NCBI RefSeq assembly: GCF_036588685.1
Contig: NC_086378.1
Span: 76,587,127-76,651,126, forward strand
Source: Mytilus trossulus
Lineage: Eukaryota > Mollusca > Bivalvia > Mytilida > Mytilidae
Direction of reading: 5' to 3'
DNA length: 64,000 nt
This document shows, in pieces, positions 45,835 to 57,000 of this stretch. A program made the position numbers and the translations under genes. The notes beneath the pieces were generated by a model, which worked only from the letters and a program-made list of their open reading frames with translations, had not been told where the DNA came from and searched no databases. The stretch's first letter is position 1, and each line of letters starts with the position of its first letter.

Positions 45835-46235
45835 AATCAAAAGACGCGCAATTCGCCTACACTAGACTCATCAGTAACGTTGGAATAAAAAAAGTTAAAC
45901 AATAAAATTAAAGACGAAGCTGAGGAACCTTAATGTACGAAAATTCTGATAGCTTTTGTCAAAAACATCGAAGCTATGTAATTTTTCCCTGGCGTAGAAA
46001 ATTCTTTATAGTATCGAACATTTTCAGTTTTGTACGTTACAGTCAATGTTTACATACGACGGTACCAATTATTATTCATTTCAAAACCGAAATGCTCACT
46101 ACTGGTCTGGTGATACATTTTTCTGCAGGGAGGAAATGTCCATCAGCAGTGGCATTGTGATTTTTGATTGTTAAAAACTCATCATAATACCAGGATTAAG
46201 CTTGTGTGCGCCAGACGAATATTAAATGTCAAAAG
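45835..46235 (-). mobile_element. Decayed retrozyme copy
   Basis: A hammerhead-like segment at about 45843-45886 reads CUGAUGA, helix II GUCU-AGUGU-AGGC and GAAU instead of GAAA, so the core is broken. The unit body (TCACTACTGGTCTGGTGATA, CAGCAGTGGCATTG) matches the intact retrozymes. A second site near 46214 keeps only GCGCCAGACG. Spacing is about 371 bp. Confidence 0.65.
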
Positions 46236-46239
46236 GGCC

Positions 46240-47355
46240 ATATAAAGTACGAAGTCGAGCGGTATTGTCGAATACATCTAAGTAGTCTTTTCTTTGGATA
46301 GAAAATTCTTAATATATCGAATATTCAAAGTTTTGTTAAATTCTACATACAATTATATCTATACTTATAATACTTATAATATAATGTTAATAATGAAGGT
46401 GGTTTTTAACTACCATGACTACCCATGATAATGATGATGGTCTTGCACAGTCATGCTGACTTTTTGCTGATGATGCCATCTAAGAGAAAACCTCCATGAG
46501 AGATTATTGCAAATAAATTGAGGAATATAGTCCCGATAAGCAATGACTAAACTAGCAGAGCAGGAGAGATATAATGCCATGAATAATCCAAAACATTAAA
46601 GCAAAAACTTCTTTACAATATATAACCAAATATTTCAGCATTATTGGTGATACTTCCTCGAATTGCAAAGACAACATTTTAATATATCATTGATCTTATA
46701 TAATTGCATGCAAATAGACTCTACCCTCTCTTATGCTCACCATTATTGTTACTTTCATCAGAAAAGCTCCCCCTTAACAAATAAAACTGTGGTGTAAATT
46801 CTTATAAGATTTAAATAAACTTGATACAAATAGAAGCAAAATTGCGACAGGGTAATAGTTTAGAGACTGATATATTACAAAAACACAATTATTGTTTTTG
46901 TCCGGAAATATGCTATACAACACACTGATTGAATTTTAAAGAGTTATGATACAGATAAGGTGAAACAAACACATCTGAACAAAAAAAAATATACTTTAAA
47001 TCATTCTGATTTTGTGTACACATGTTTTGTTAATATCCATGAAAACAAAAAACATTCCATTATTGTTTTAGTTTCCATACATATATATTTTACTTGCAAT
47101 ATTGATTTGTTGAGTTTTTTTCCTCGAGCTACTTTGCCTTTGCATCTTTACCTGATATGTTGGGTTTCAATTTTCTTGATTTCTTGCTTATAAATCTTAG
47201 ATAAAGCCAAATAAGTGGTTTTACACATTTTTTTTTCTTCTTATAATATCCTGTACCAAGCCAAGACTATGTCAGTTGTTATCAATTGTACACAATCCGT
47301 TTCTATGTTTGTTGGGGTTTATTTTATAGCAGTTAAGTGTCAATTATTTGCTGTG
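46240..47355. other. Intergenic; no gene seen
   Basis: A+T-rich sequence with short chance frames only. No exon-like segment, RNA gene or recognisable repeat was found. Confidence 0.4.
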
Positions 47356-47591
47356 TCATGTATCACCAGCCCAGTAGCCAGTACTTCGGTACTGGCATGA
47401 AAATACGGATTTTTTTGTGTTATTAAAATTTGCTGTTACGAAATATTAGAAATTATTATAAATTAAGGAATGTTACTCCCTCATGCAAAGCTTTGATTCC
47501 TTTCACGAATTTGGCTATACTTTTTGGACCTTTTGGATTATAGCTCTTCATCTTTTATATATGCTTTGGATTTCAAATATTTTGGCCACGA

Positions 47592-47635
47592 GCATCACTG
47601 AAGAGACATGTATTGTCGAAATGCGCATCTGGTGC
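47592..47635 (+). ncRNA. Hammerhead ribozyme, unit 1
   Basis: GCAUCA / CUGAAGA / GACA-UGUAU-UGUC / GAAA / U-GCGC-AUC / UGGUGC. Core position 7 is A rather than U, which hammerheads tolerate. Cleavage is predicted after AUC, between 47629 and 47630. Compared with the 36.3 kb ribozyme, pairs differ in a compensatory way in helices I, II and III. Confidence 0.9.
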
Positions 47636-47937
47636 AACAAAATTGGTACCGTTGATTTTATTACTACCACTGGGTCGATGCCTCTTCTGGTGGACTATTA
47701 GTCCCGAGGGTATCACCAGTCCAGTAGCCAGTACTGGCATGAAAATACGGATTTTTTTGTGTTATTAAAATTTGCTGTTACAAAATATTAGAAATTATTA
47801 TAAATTAAGGAATGTGTCTCTCTCATGCAAAGCTCTGATTCCTTTCACGAATTTGGCTATACTTTTTGGACCTTTTGGATTATAGCTCTTCATCTTTTAT
47901 TTATATATGCTTTGGATTTCAAATATTTTGGCCACGA

Positions 47938-47981
47938 GCATCACTGAAGAGACATGTATTGTCGAAATGCGCATCTGGTGC
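47938..47981 (+). ncRNA. Hammerhead ribozyme, unit 2
   Basis: Identical in all 44 positions to unit 1; predicted cut between 47975 and 47976. Confidence 0.9.
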
Positions 47982-48287
47982 AACAAAATTGGTACCGTTG
48001 ATTTTATTATTACCACTGAGTCGATGCCTCTGCTGGTGGACTATTAGTCCCCGAGGGTATCACCAGCCCAGTAGCCAGTACTTCGGTACTTCGGTACTGG
48101 CATGATTTTTTTGTGTTATTAAAATTTGCTGTTACAAAATATTAGAAATTATTATAAATTAAGGAATGTATCTCCCTCATGCAAAGCTCTCATTCCTTTC
48201 ACGAATTTGGCTATACTTTTTGGACCTTTTGGATTATAGCTCTTCATCTTTTATATATGCTTTGGATTTCAAATATTTTGGCCACGA

Positions 48288-48331
48288 GCATCACTGAAGA
48301 GACATGTATTGTCGAAATGCGCATCTGGTGC
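48288..48331 (+). ncRNA. Hammerhead ribozyme, unit 3
   Basis: Identical to unit 1; predicted cut between 48325 and 48326. Confidence 0.9.
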
Positions 48332-48633
48332 AACAAAATTGGTACCGTTGATTTTATTACTACCACTTGGTCGATGCCTCTTCTGGTGGACTATTAGTCC
48401 CGAGGGTATCACCAGCCCAGTAGCCAGTACTGGCATGAAAATACGGATTTTTTTGTGTTATTAAAATTTGCTGTTACAAAATATTAGAAATTATTTTAAA
48501 TTAAGGAATGTGTCTCTCTCATGCAAATCTCTGATTCCTTTCACGAATTTGGCTATACTTTTTGGACCTTTTGGATTATAGCTCTTCATCTTTTATTTAT
48601 ATATGCTTTGGATTATAAATATTTTGGCCACGA

Positions 48634-48677
48634 GCATCACTGAAGAGACATGTATTGTCGAAATGCGCATCTGGTGC
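48634..48677 (+). ncRNA. Hammerhead ribozyme, unit 4
   Basis: Identical to unit 1; predicted cut between 48671 and 48672. Confidence 0.9.
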
Positions 48678-48984
48678 AACAAAATTGGTACCGTTGATTT
48701 TATTATTACCACTGAGTCGATGCCTCTGCTGGTGGACTATTAGTCCCCGAGGGTATCACCAGCCCAGTAGCCAGTACTTCGGTACTGGCATGAAAATACG
48801 AATTTTTTTGTGTTATTAAAATTTGCTGTTACAAAATATTAGAAATTATTATAAATTAAGGAATGTATCTCCCTCATGCAAAGCTCTCATTCCTTTCACG
48901 AATTTGGCTATACTTTTTGGACCTTTTGGATTATAGCTCTTCATCTTTTATATATGCTTTGGATTTCAAATATTTTGGCCACGA

Positions 48985-49028
48985 GCATCACTGAAGAGAC
49001 ATGTATTGTCGAAATGCGCATCTGGTGC
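48985..49028 (+). ncRNA. Hammerhead ribozyme, unit 5
   Basis: Identical to unit 1; predicted cut between 49022 and 49023. The array ends about 23 bp downstream, as if the last monomer were incomplete. Confidence 0.9.
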
Positions 49029-49329
49029 AACACAATTGGTACCGTTGATTTTATTGCAACATGTTCGTCAATATTCACAAAGGAAAACAAATTAGCATAG
49101 ACAGGTCCAACTAAGCGCTTAACGAGTAGGTGGTAGAATTACGGACAAGTTGCTAGTGGTCAATAGAACTTGTAGGAGAGGGACACAAAATTGTCAAAGC
49201 AAAGGTTACCCCATTTAATTGTAGTTGAAAGGATTCTTTACAAACAACTGAGAGTGTTGTACTCACACTACACGTGGCATAGGACTCCTCGTCCGTCCAA
49301 TTCTAACAAAACATGAAAGTAAAATTGCG

Positions 49330-50560
49330 AGTGGAAATTGGGAATGTATCAAAGAGACAACAACCCAACCATAGAAAAAACAACAGCAGAAGGTCACCAA
49401 CAGGTCTTTAATGCAACGAGAAATTCCGACACCCGGAGGCGTTCTTCAGCTGGACCCTAAACAAAAATATACTAGTTCAGTGATAATGAACGCCATACTA
49501 ATTTCCAAATTGTACACAAGAAACTAAAATTAAAATGATACAAGACTTACAAAGACCAGAGGCTCCTGACTTGGGACAGGCGCAACAACGCGGCGGGGTT
49601 AAACATGTTTATGAGATTTCAACCCTCCCCTATACCTCAAGCCAATGTAGAAAAGTAAACGCATATCAATACGTACATTTAAAATTAATTCAAGAGAAGT
49701 TCGAGTCTGATGTCAGAAGATGTAACCAAAGAAAATAATACATAAATAACAACAGACTACTAGCAGATAACTGACATGCCAGCTCCAGACTTCAATAAAA
49801 CTGACTGAAAGATTATGATTTCATCATATGCATATCAGACACAATCCTTCCCGTTAGGGGTTTAGTATCATACCATCATAACATTCATGAGAAGAACATA
49901 ACCCGTGTCATGTCAGCAACTGGTTTTTGAATAATTGTGTTTAGTTCCGATGTAAAGACCCTATAAGTGAATCAATATAAACGCCAAAATATGCAATCTT
50001 TAATGACCTGACAACAGTATCGTAACTATATCCCTTCATAATAAGTCTATTTGAAGGTTTTGTTATTTTCTGCGGTGAATAATGACATTTTTGTGCTTTA
50101 TAAAGAATATTTCCATAAAAAATTGGATGTGAAATACCTAAACGTATAAGTAGTCTGCATGTTGAGCTATATTTACGAATGATGTCCTCATACCGATGAT
50201 AAAATTTAGTAAATGTTTTGACTAGTTTGTGATATCGAAAAGCCTGGTGTAATAATTTTTCAGTAATACATAAATTTCTCTCGTTAAAATCTAAAACATT
50301 GTTACATACACGAGCGAATCGTACAATTTGAGATATATACACACCGTTAGATGGTGACAAGGTACGCCACCATCTAAAAATGGATAATTAACGAAATGAA
50401 AAATCATCTCTTTTATCATAAATTTTAGTATTAAGCTATCCGTTAGTGATAAAGATATCAAGATTGAGGAAAGGGCAGTGGTCATTGTTAGTATATTTAT
50501 ACTTCCAGTTCGGTTCAACGGACGACACTTTAGTAGGATTAGTTTAAGATTCTATGCTGG
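49330..50560 (-). pseudogene. Penelope-like element, 5'-truncated copy
   Basis: On the minus strand, 50360-49941 encodes the same C-terminal segment as at 33.07-33.49 kb (SPSNGVYISQIVRFARV, FRYHKLVKTFTKFYHRYED). 50518-50291 encodes MIFHFVNYPFLDGGVP in a neighbouring frame. The 3' region (49.93-49.33 kb) contains CCCGTTAGGGGTTTAGTATC, GCGGGGTTAAACATGTTTAT and ACAACAACCCAACCATAG on the plus strand. A frameshift near 50.35 kb separates the two coding pieces. The RT core is absent. Confidence 0.72.
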
Positions 50561-51065
50561 AATCGCGGCCTCAGGAAAAGAGATAGTTTACCTACATCGA
50601 TATATTTGTAAAATACATATTGTAGCAAAATGTTTTTTGGTATTTGTCTAAATACTTTTGATAATATCGCAACGGTGTGGTAGTTTGAAGCACTGTACAG
50701 TAAATGAAAAAAGTTTGAGACCGTTGTGCAAATATGTGACATAGAATTTGAAAAAAAGAGATACTGTCGAACTTGTGAACATCTGTGGGATACTAATTGA
50801 TAGATTTATACCACTTATTTTATCATAGCAAAACAATATACCTTTACATACATTCTCCATTTGCATAATCATTTTTCTATATTCTACAATATCAACCAAA
50901 ATGCAAACAAAAGCAATTAAACTATAACAACACATTAATCATTATTTATTATGATTAAACAATAATTCGAAAACAGTGTCGTAGGAATTATTCGTATATT
51001 ATAAACTAGTTAACCTAAAACCAAACAAAAAAACAAAAGCACACTTACACAGGTATTTAAGTTAT

Positions 51066-54000
51066 TTAGCTTTGAATCATATCTTTCAAATAGTTCATTG
51101 TCCATTCATCAACACCTGCACATATAAGGACGTCCCACAAAAGTGTAACATGATCATAATTATGAAAATTTAGTCCATTATAATGTAAATCAATAGCGGT
51201 GTCTCCAGCCAGATCATACAAACAAGTACCAATGTTGGCTAGCTGCTTATAAATACATTTAATGATATACATGGAGCATTTTACGTTACGATCAGGGTCA
51301 TCATAGTTACTGTAAAAACAGTATGTTTCTGGAATACAGGCTGTGATCACTTTAACACCTGGAACATTCATCATAGCGCCACCAACAAATTGTCCTGCGT
51401 TGGAAATAAACTTCAGGAAAGCTTTCACGTCAAATCCCCTTGCAATTGCATACTTCTAAAACAAACAAATCATATTGTAGATAATTTTTTAAGAAAACTA
51501 CACGAAAAACAAGTTTTCAATGTCACTAAATAAATATATGAATGACTTTTATCAAATTGTCAAGAAAACGTTCATTTAAGTATTTTAGAACCTTTTATAG
51601 ACGGACTTGATACTGTTGTTGGGTACAAACCCTGTATAGCTACATATTTATATTGTGTGAACAATAAACTTTTAATTATTACCGAACTTTGGTAACCGTA
51701 GTACATCTTCTAAAATACTTTGAAATAAGTTAGGACTTCTAATGAGAAAACTATCTAACAAAGTCAAATCATTATTTTGTGTAAATAAATTTTTCCTTCT
51801 TGAGTCGTGTTATATTTGAGTGCTGTTTAGACTACCAAGAAAGATAACCTAGCAATCAATCAATCAACCAATTAAAAACATATAAGACAGGTGCACTTTA
51901 TTTTTTCAGCCATATTCAACGGAGTACTTTTGAAAGGTTGAAGTAGGGTGTTGCATCCATTAAAAGAAACGAACAAAGACCTGGATATCAGTTAAAGAAT
52001 AAACACGTCCCTTTTTATACGAAAGAAATTATACTTATTTTAGAAGATGTCTTGATATTAAAAAGTAAAATCACAAAAATACTGAACTCAGTGGAGAATC
52101 CAATCGGAAAGTCCATTATCACATGGCAAAATCAAATCACAAAACAATAAAAAACGAATGGACAAGAACTGTCATATTCCTGACTTGGTACAGGCATTTT
52201 CAAATGTAGAAAATGGTAGATTAAACCTGGTGTTAAAGCGCATATTAAAGGGGAGTAAAATAAAGTGCTCTTTAAACCATCCTTTTCTAATGACAAGGGG
52301 TACATTTTATGTCAATGGACCGATATATACAGTTTATATCTCGACTGGCTCATTCTAGATATTATATTTGCTTTCATTATGTAACATTCCTTAACTACAG
52401 TACTAGTTCTATTTGTAAATCATAGACTATATGTTTCTTTTAAAATATAATTTATTTAATTGTAAATACCTTCCCTTCCCCTGCACAAACTCCTCCTGAC
52501 ACAAACATTCCAAGTAATAACAGAAGAAAAATACTGAGTGTTCTACAAAACGAAGAAAGTGAATCTGACGGAGATGAAGTGAATGAACATAATCAAAACA
52601 AAGAAAAAATGGCGTCTTTTTCTGAAGTAGTCACTGGTAAAACTCAAAACAAACAAACTGAAAACAATCAATCTGAGACACCTCAAAGAAATAATACCGG
52701 AAACTTTGTAAAACCCATCTTTCTGAAAGACGAAGATGTACATGGCTCAGTAAAACCCCCAAGAACTCTTTGGCTCACAAATGTAGAGATATACAATGCC
52801 ATAGGTACCAAAGTCCCAGCAGAGTGTATTAAAGGTATTCAACGGATCAGAGAAATGTGGCGCCTTTATATGGACAACGAGGAGGACAGACTGTCTTTGT
52901 TAGTGACAGGGCTTAACCTGCGTGGCAGGCAGGTGCCCCTGTACTCGCAAAATCCTCGCAATCCTGGTAGGCTTCAAGAAAATACTATTCGTATTAAGGT
53001 GAAGAATGTCCCTCTGTCCGCTGACGATGGACAAATCCACAGAGCTCTAACCCTACAAGGGTGTGATATTCAAGACCTTTTCAGAGAATATCTGAGAGTC
53101 AACGGTGAATTAACTGCTTGCCAGACTGGTGACAGAGTGGTTATCAGCAAGGTACTAGACAAGACCATACCAAGAAATCTGCAGATAGGCAAATACATGG
53201 CTAGGGTTTTCCATGCTGGACAACCTGAATTCAACAGAAGCATCAATTATGAAAACAATGTAAAAACTTGTCATAAATGCTTGAAGCCTGGTCATTTGAT
53301 ATATGAATGTCCAAATGACTGGGTTTGTAGAACTTGCAAAGAAAGTGGGCATAAAATGATAGACTGCCCAACTGACCTTCAAAGTGAACATAAAAATGAT
53401 GAAAACTCAGAGGTTGATGTTAATGAAAGTGCTGATGCAAATCTACAGTCCAATGAAGCTCAGACAAAAGAACAAATGTCTGAAACAACTGACAAAACAT
53501 CCAACACATCAAAACTTAAACCATCACAAAATAGCAGTGGATCTAGCAAACACAGTGATACAAAAACAGGTTCAACAAAAAATGTGCAAATATCAAATGT
53601 CAGTAACTCAGGCAATGACAAATCACAACAATCAATTGATAAATTTGTGAGAACTCCAAAAAATGCAAGAAGAACCGCAGCAAGAAATCATACCCCACCA
53701 ACACCTACTGATAACATTGCACCTAAGAAATCAAAAGGGTAGACTAATTTATCACGTTATAGTCAAAACAACTGTTGTAACATATTTCAAAATATTGTAT
53801 TTTAATGATTTACCACTGAAATGTACTATAATGAACTGAACATATGTTTTTACACTATTTAAAAAAACAAAAACAAAAAATATATAAATGGAAAAAAAAT
53901 CAAGCTCAAATACAGAGTTTAATCGAAGTAAAGATGAAATATTTAAAAATGTTGGAATGTTATTAAACAAGATATGGTATAAAAAAGTTAATATGGTGTT

Positions 54001-57000
54001 GAAAACGCTATTAATAAAACTAATATTATGTATTACTATACAAATGTTTGTATTTTTAAGAGGTCAATTGAAAATATTAGAATCAAAGTTATGGTGTTAC
54101 ATAAATTATTTAATAGGTCAAAAGATAATATTTATTTTCAGAACCATGATCAACCAGATTTTGCATAATCATTTGTTAAAGTATTATTGTATGGGAAAAA
54201 AAGTCAACCAGCTGTTTTATAAAAACTGGGTTTTCCCTATGCTATATTTAGAAACATTAAGTCAGTGTGAAAATCTATCGGATAACAGAAGTTATTCATT
54301 GACCAAAACATATAGTTTATATTATACACTTTTATGCTGCTTTATAAATTTCAATCAAATATATTTAGCTGTTAGTACTACACCAATATTATCATGGACA
54401 TCGGTATGTAGTACTATAATTTTGTTATTCGCCAAATGTATATTGATTAAATTTGAAATGTTCGTATCTGAAATGGAAATGACAATGTACAACATTTATG
54501 GTTTTATAGCACGAAGATCAACATGTGAAGTTGAGATTTTATACAATTATTATAAGATAGTAGATGATGAGTTAATTAAATTATATCATAAACAGAGGTT
54601 TACATGTACAATGTCGAGGGTGTTATATATCAAGCAATTATGTGCTTACTTGCAATACTGGGTTTTCCCAAAGCTATTTTTAGAAATATGTTATAGCAAA
54701 AAAAATCGTAAAACTACCTTTAAACAAGAACAAGGTAGATTACATATAGTCATTTTTAAAACCTGTAGCTGTATGTTTGAGAAACAGTTATTTCTTACAA
54801 TGTATTTGTATAATGTTAATGTGAGTAAATATAATTTCAATATGCATGTACATCATAAAAGCGACACTTTTTGGGACTTACTATTAGTTGATAACAAACA
54901 CAAACCTTTTGTTGCAAGTGATAACAAAGTAATTTATAAACAAACAAATAAAAACAATCTTGGGTATATATCCAAAATTACTTACCTTATCAGTGATGTG
55001 CTCATCTTCAGAAAACATCTGTTTCAGAATTGTAAAAGTAATCCAAAAAATCATTTACGTATGAATTCTAAAACAGGATTTAAATCCATTCGAAGTTCAG
55101 GCTTTTCTATAGTATGCCACATAAGCAAAAGCACTTTTCAATTGCAAAATACTCAGTTCATATGTTTAAAAGGTCTTACTCGCACATTATTTTTATTTCA
55201 CTTATTTTTTAGTGTACTGCAACGTAATCCATTTAAACCGTTAGAGGTAGAAATATTTGTCCAAATTGAACATGTTGAATGCTTTATACACAATGTAACA
55301 GGTGATGAAACAAATTTTATGTACCTGGGTACGTCCGTACTTCACGGGTTAATAATTGACACGAGATTAAATAAGGTCGCAAATTTTTACCTGTTGTCAA
55401 TTGAAAGTTTGTACTTTAATGTTAGAATAGATCATATAGATAAGTCAACGAAATTAAATTACCTTTTAACTAATCATTACAATGACAAATATTAATTTAT
55501 GTACACTTAATGTTAATGGTATACAAAATAAAGAAAAAGGATTAAGAGTCATAGATTGGGTTAAACGTAATAAGTGTTCCATTGCACTTTTACAAGAAAC
55601 ACATCTAAATGAAGAAACTAGGGCTAGTCTAGAAAAAGAAACTGATTTTATTTTTCACTGCAGTCATGGAACTACGGCAAGTAGGGGGGTAGCAATAGGT
55701 ATAAACAAGCATGCAGACATTGAGGTTATTAATAAATTCTGCGATAATGACGGAAGACTTATTTTATTAAATGTGAAAATGGATAATGTAATATTGTCTT
55801 TAGTTTGTCTTTACGCACCAAATTATAGAACCGATAGAAATTCTTTCTTTAAAAAAGTAAACAATTTTATAAAAGAAAATTCTATAGGCATTACTCTAGT
55901 TGCCGGCGATTTCAATGAAGCATTGAAAACTTTAGATAGGAAAAGCTTAAATAAAAATACGAAATTTTCAGAGCCTGTTAATAGTTTAAAAGTTCTTTTA
56001 AAAAATCATAATTTTATAGATATTTGGCGTATTTTACATAAAAGCACACAACAGTTTACATGGAGAAGAAAGGATAAGACACAAGCTAGTAGGATAGATT
56101 TAATTTTAATTGCAAAAGAATTCCAGTCTCTCGTTGAATATTGTAAAATTAAACCGGCACTGATTAAAGTGACTGACCATCAAGGGATAGTTTTAAACTT
56201 TAAGACAGGGGCTTCAGAAAGAGGGAATGGATACTGGAAACTAAATAATTCTATCTTAAAGGATATTGAATATAAAAACACAATCAACAGGGTAATAAAT
56301 CAGTTCGAAAATCGTATGATCAATAATGACAGTAGCGATATCCGTCTTTTATGGGACAATCTTAAAATTGAAATTAGAGATGAATCTATTATATACTGCA
56401 AAAGAAAATCGAAGTTATCAAGGGAGACAACAAGAAAATTAGAAAGCGAATTAGAACACTTAATGACAACCAGAGATAAACAATTAAAAGAAGATGAAAC
56501 ACTTACAAATAATATTAAACAATTAGAATTACAATTAGACACAATTTATGAATATAAAGCAAAGGGGGCTCAAATTAGATCAAGGGAGAAATGGATAGAA
56601 CTAGGGGAAAAGAATAATTCTTATTTTCTGGGATTAGAAAAACAGCGACAAGTAAAAAAATCTATTAACAAACTCAGAAATGAAAATAACGAGGTAACAA
56701 CAAATCAAGAACAAATTTTAGAAATGATTAAAAACTATTATAAAATATTATATACAACCACGGCTCCAGATAAAGATCTACTGCATACATATGTAGGTGA
56801 TACTATTATGGAAAGGGAGATAAATGTAAATGACTTTAAAGTTTGTGATGGGGAGGTTACTATAGATGAATGTACTAAAGCTATTAACACGATGAAGCTA
56901 AATAAATCACCTGGTCTAGATGGTTTAACATTAGAATTTTATAAGACATTCTGGGAAAAATTAAAAACAATGTTGGTAAAAGTTCTAAATAAGGGACATG

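Larger units (their letters stand above)
47356..49051 (+). mobile_element. Retrozyme array: about five 346-351-bp units with hammerheads
   Basis: Five near-identical units each contain one hammerhead; ribozyme starts are at 47592, 47938, 48288, 48634 and 48985 (spacings 346, 350, 346, 351). Units alternate between two variants. Type 1 has TTTTATATATGC and CTTCTGGTGG; type 2 has TTTTATTTATATATGC and CTGCTGGTGG. The array is therefore 1-2-1-2-1, amplified as ~697-bp dimers. Each unit also has a GCCAGTAC-TTCG-GTACTGGC hairpin. Transcription and self-cleavage would release 346-351-nt RNAs. The 60-80-residue open frames inside are by-products. The array ends abruptly at TTTTATTGCAAC. Confidence 0.9.

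Noticed and set aside
47483-49100. Repeated 60-80-residue peptides (FHEFGYTFWTFWIIALH...)
   Set aside because: They fall inside the retrozyme units, overlap the ribozymes, and change with unit-length variants; non-coding RNA explains the conservation.
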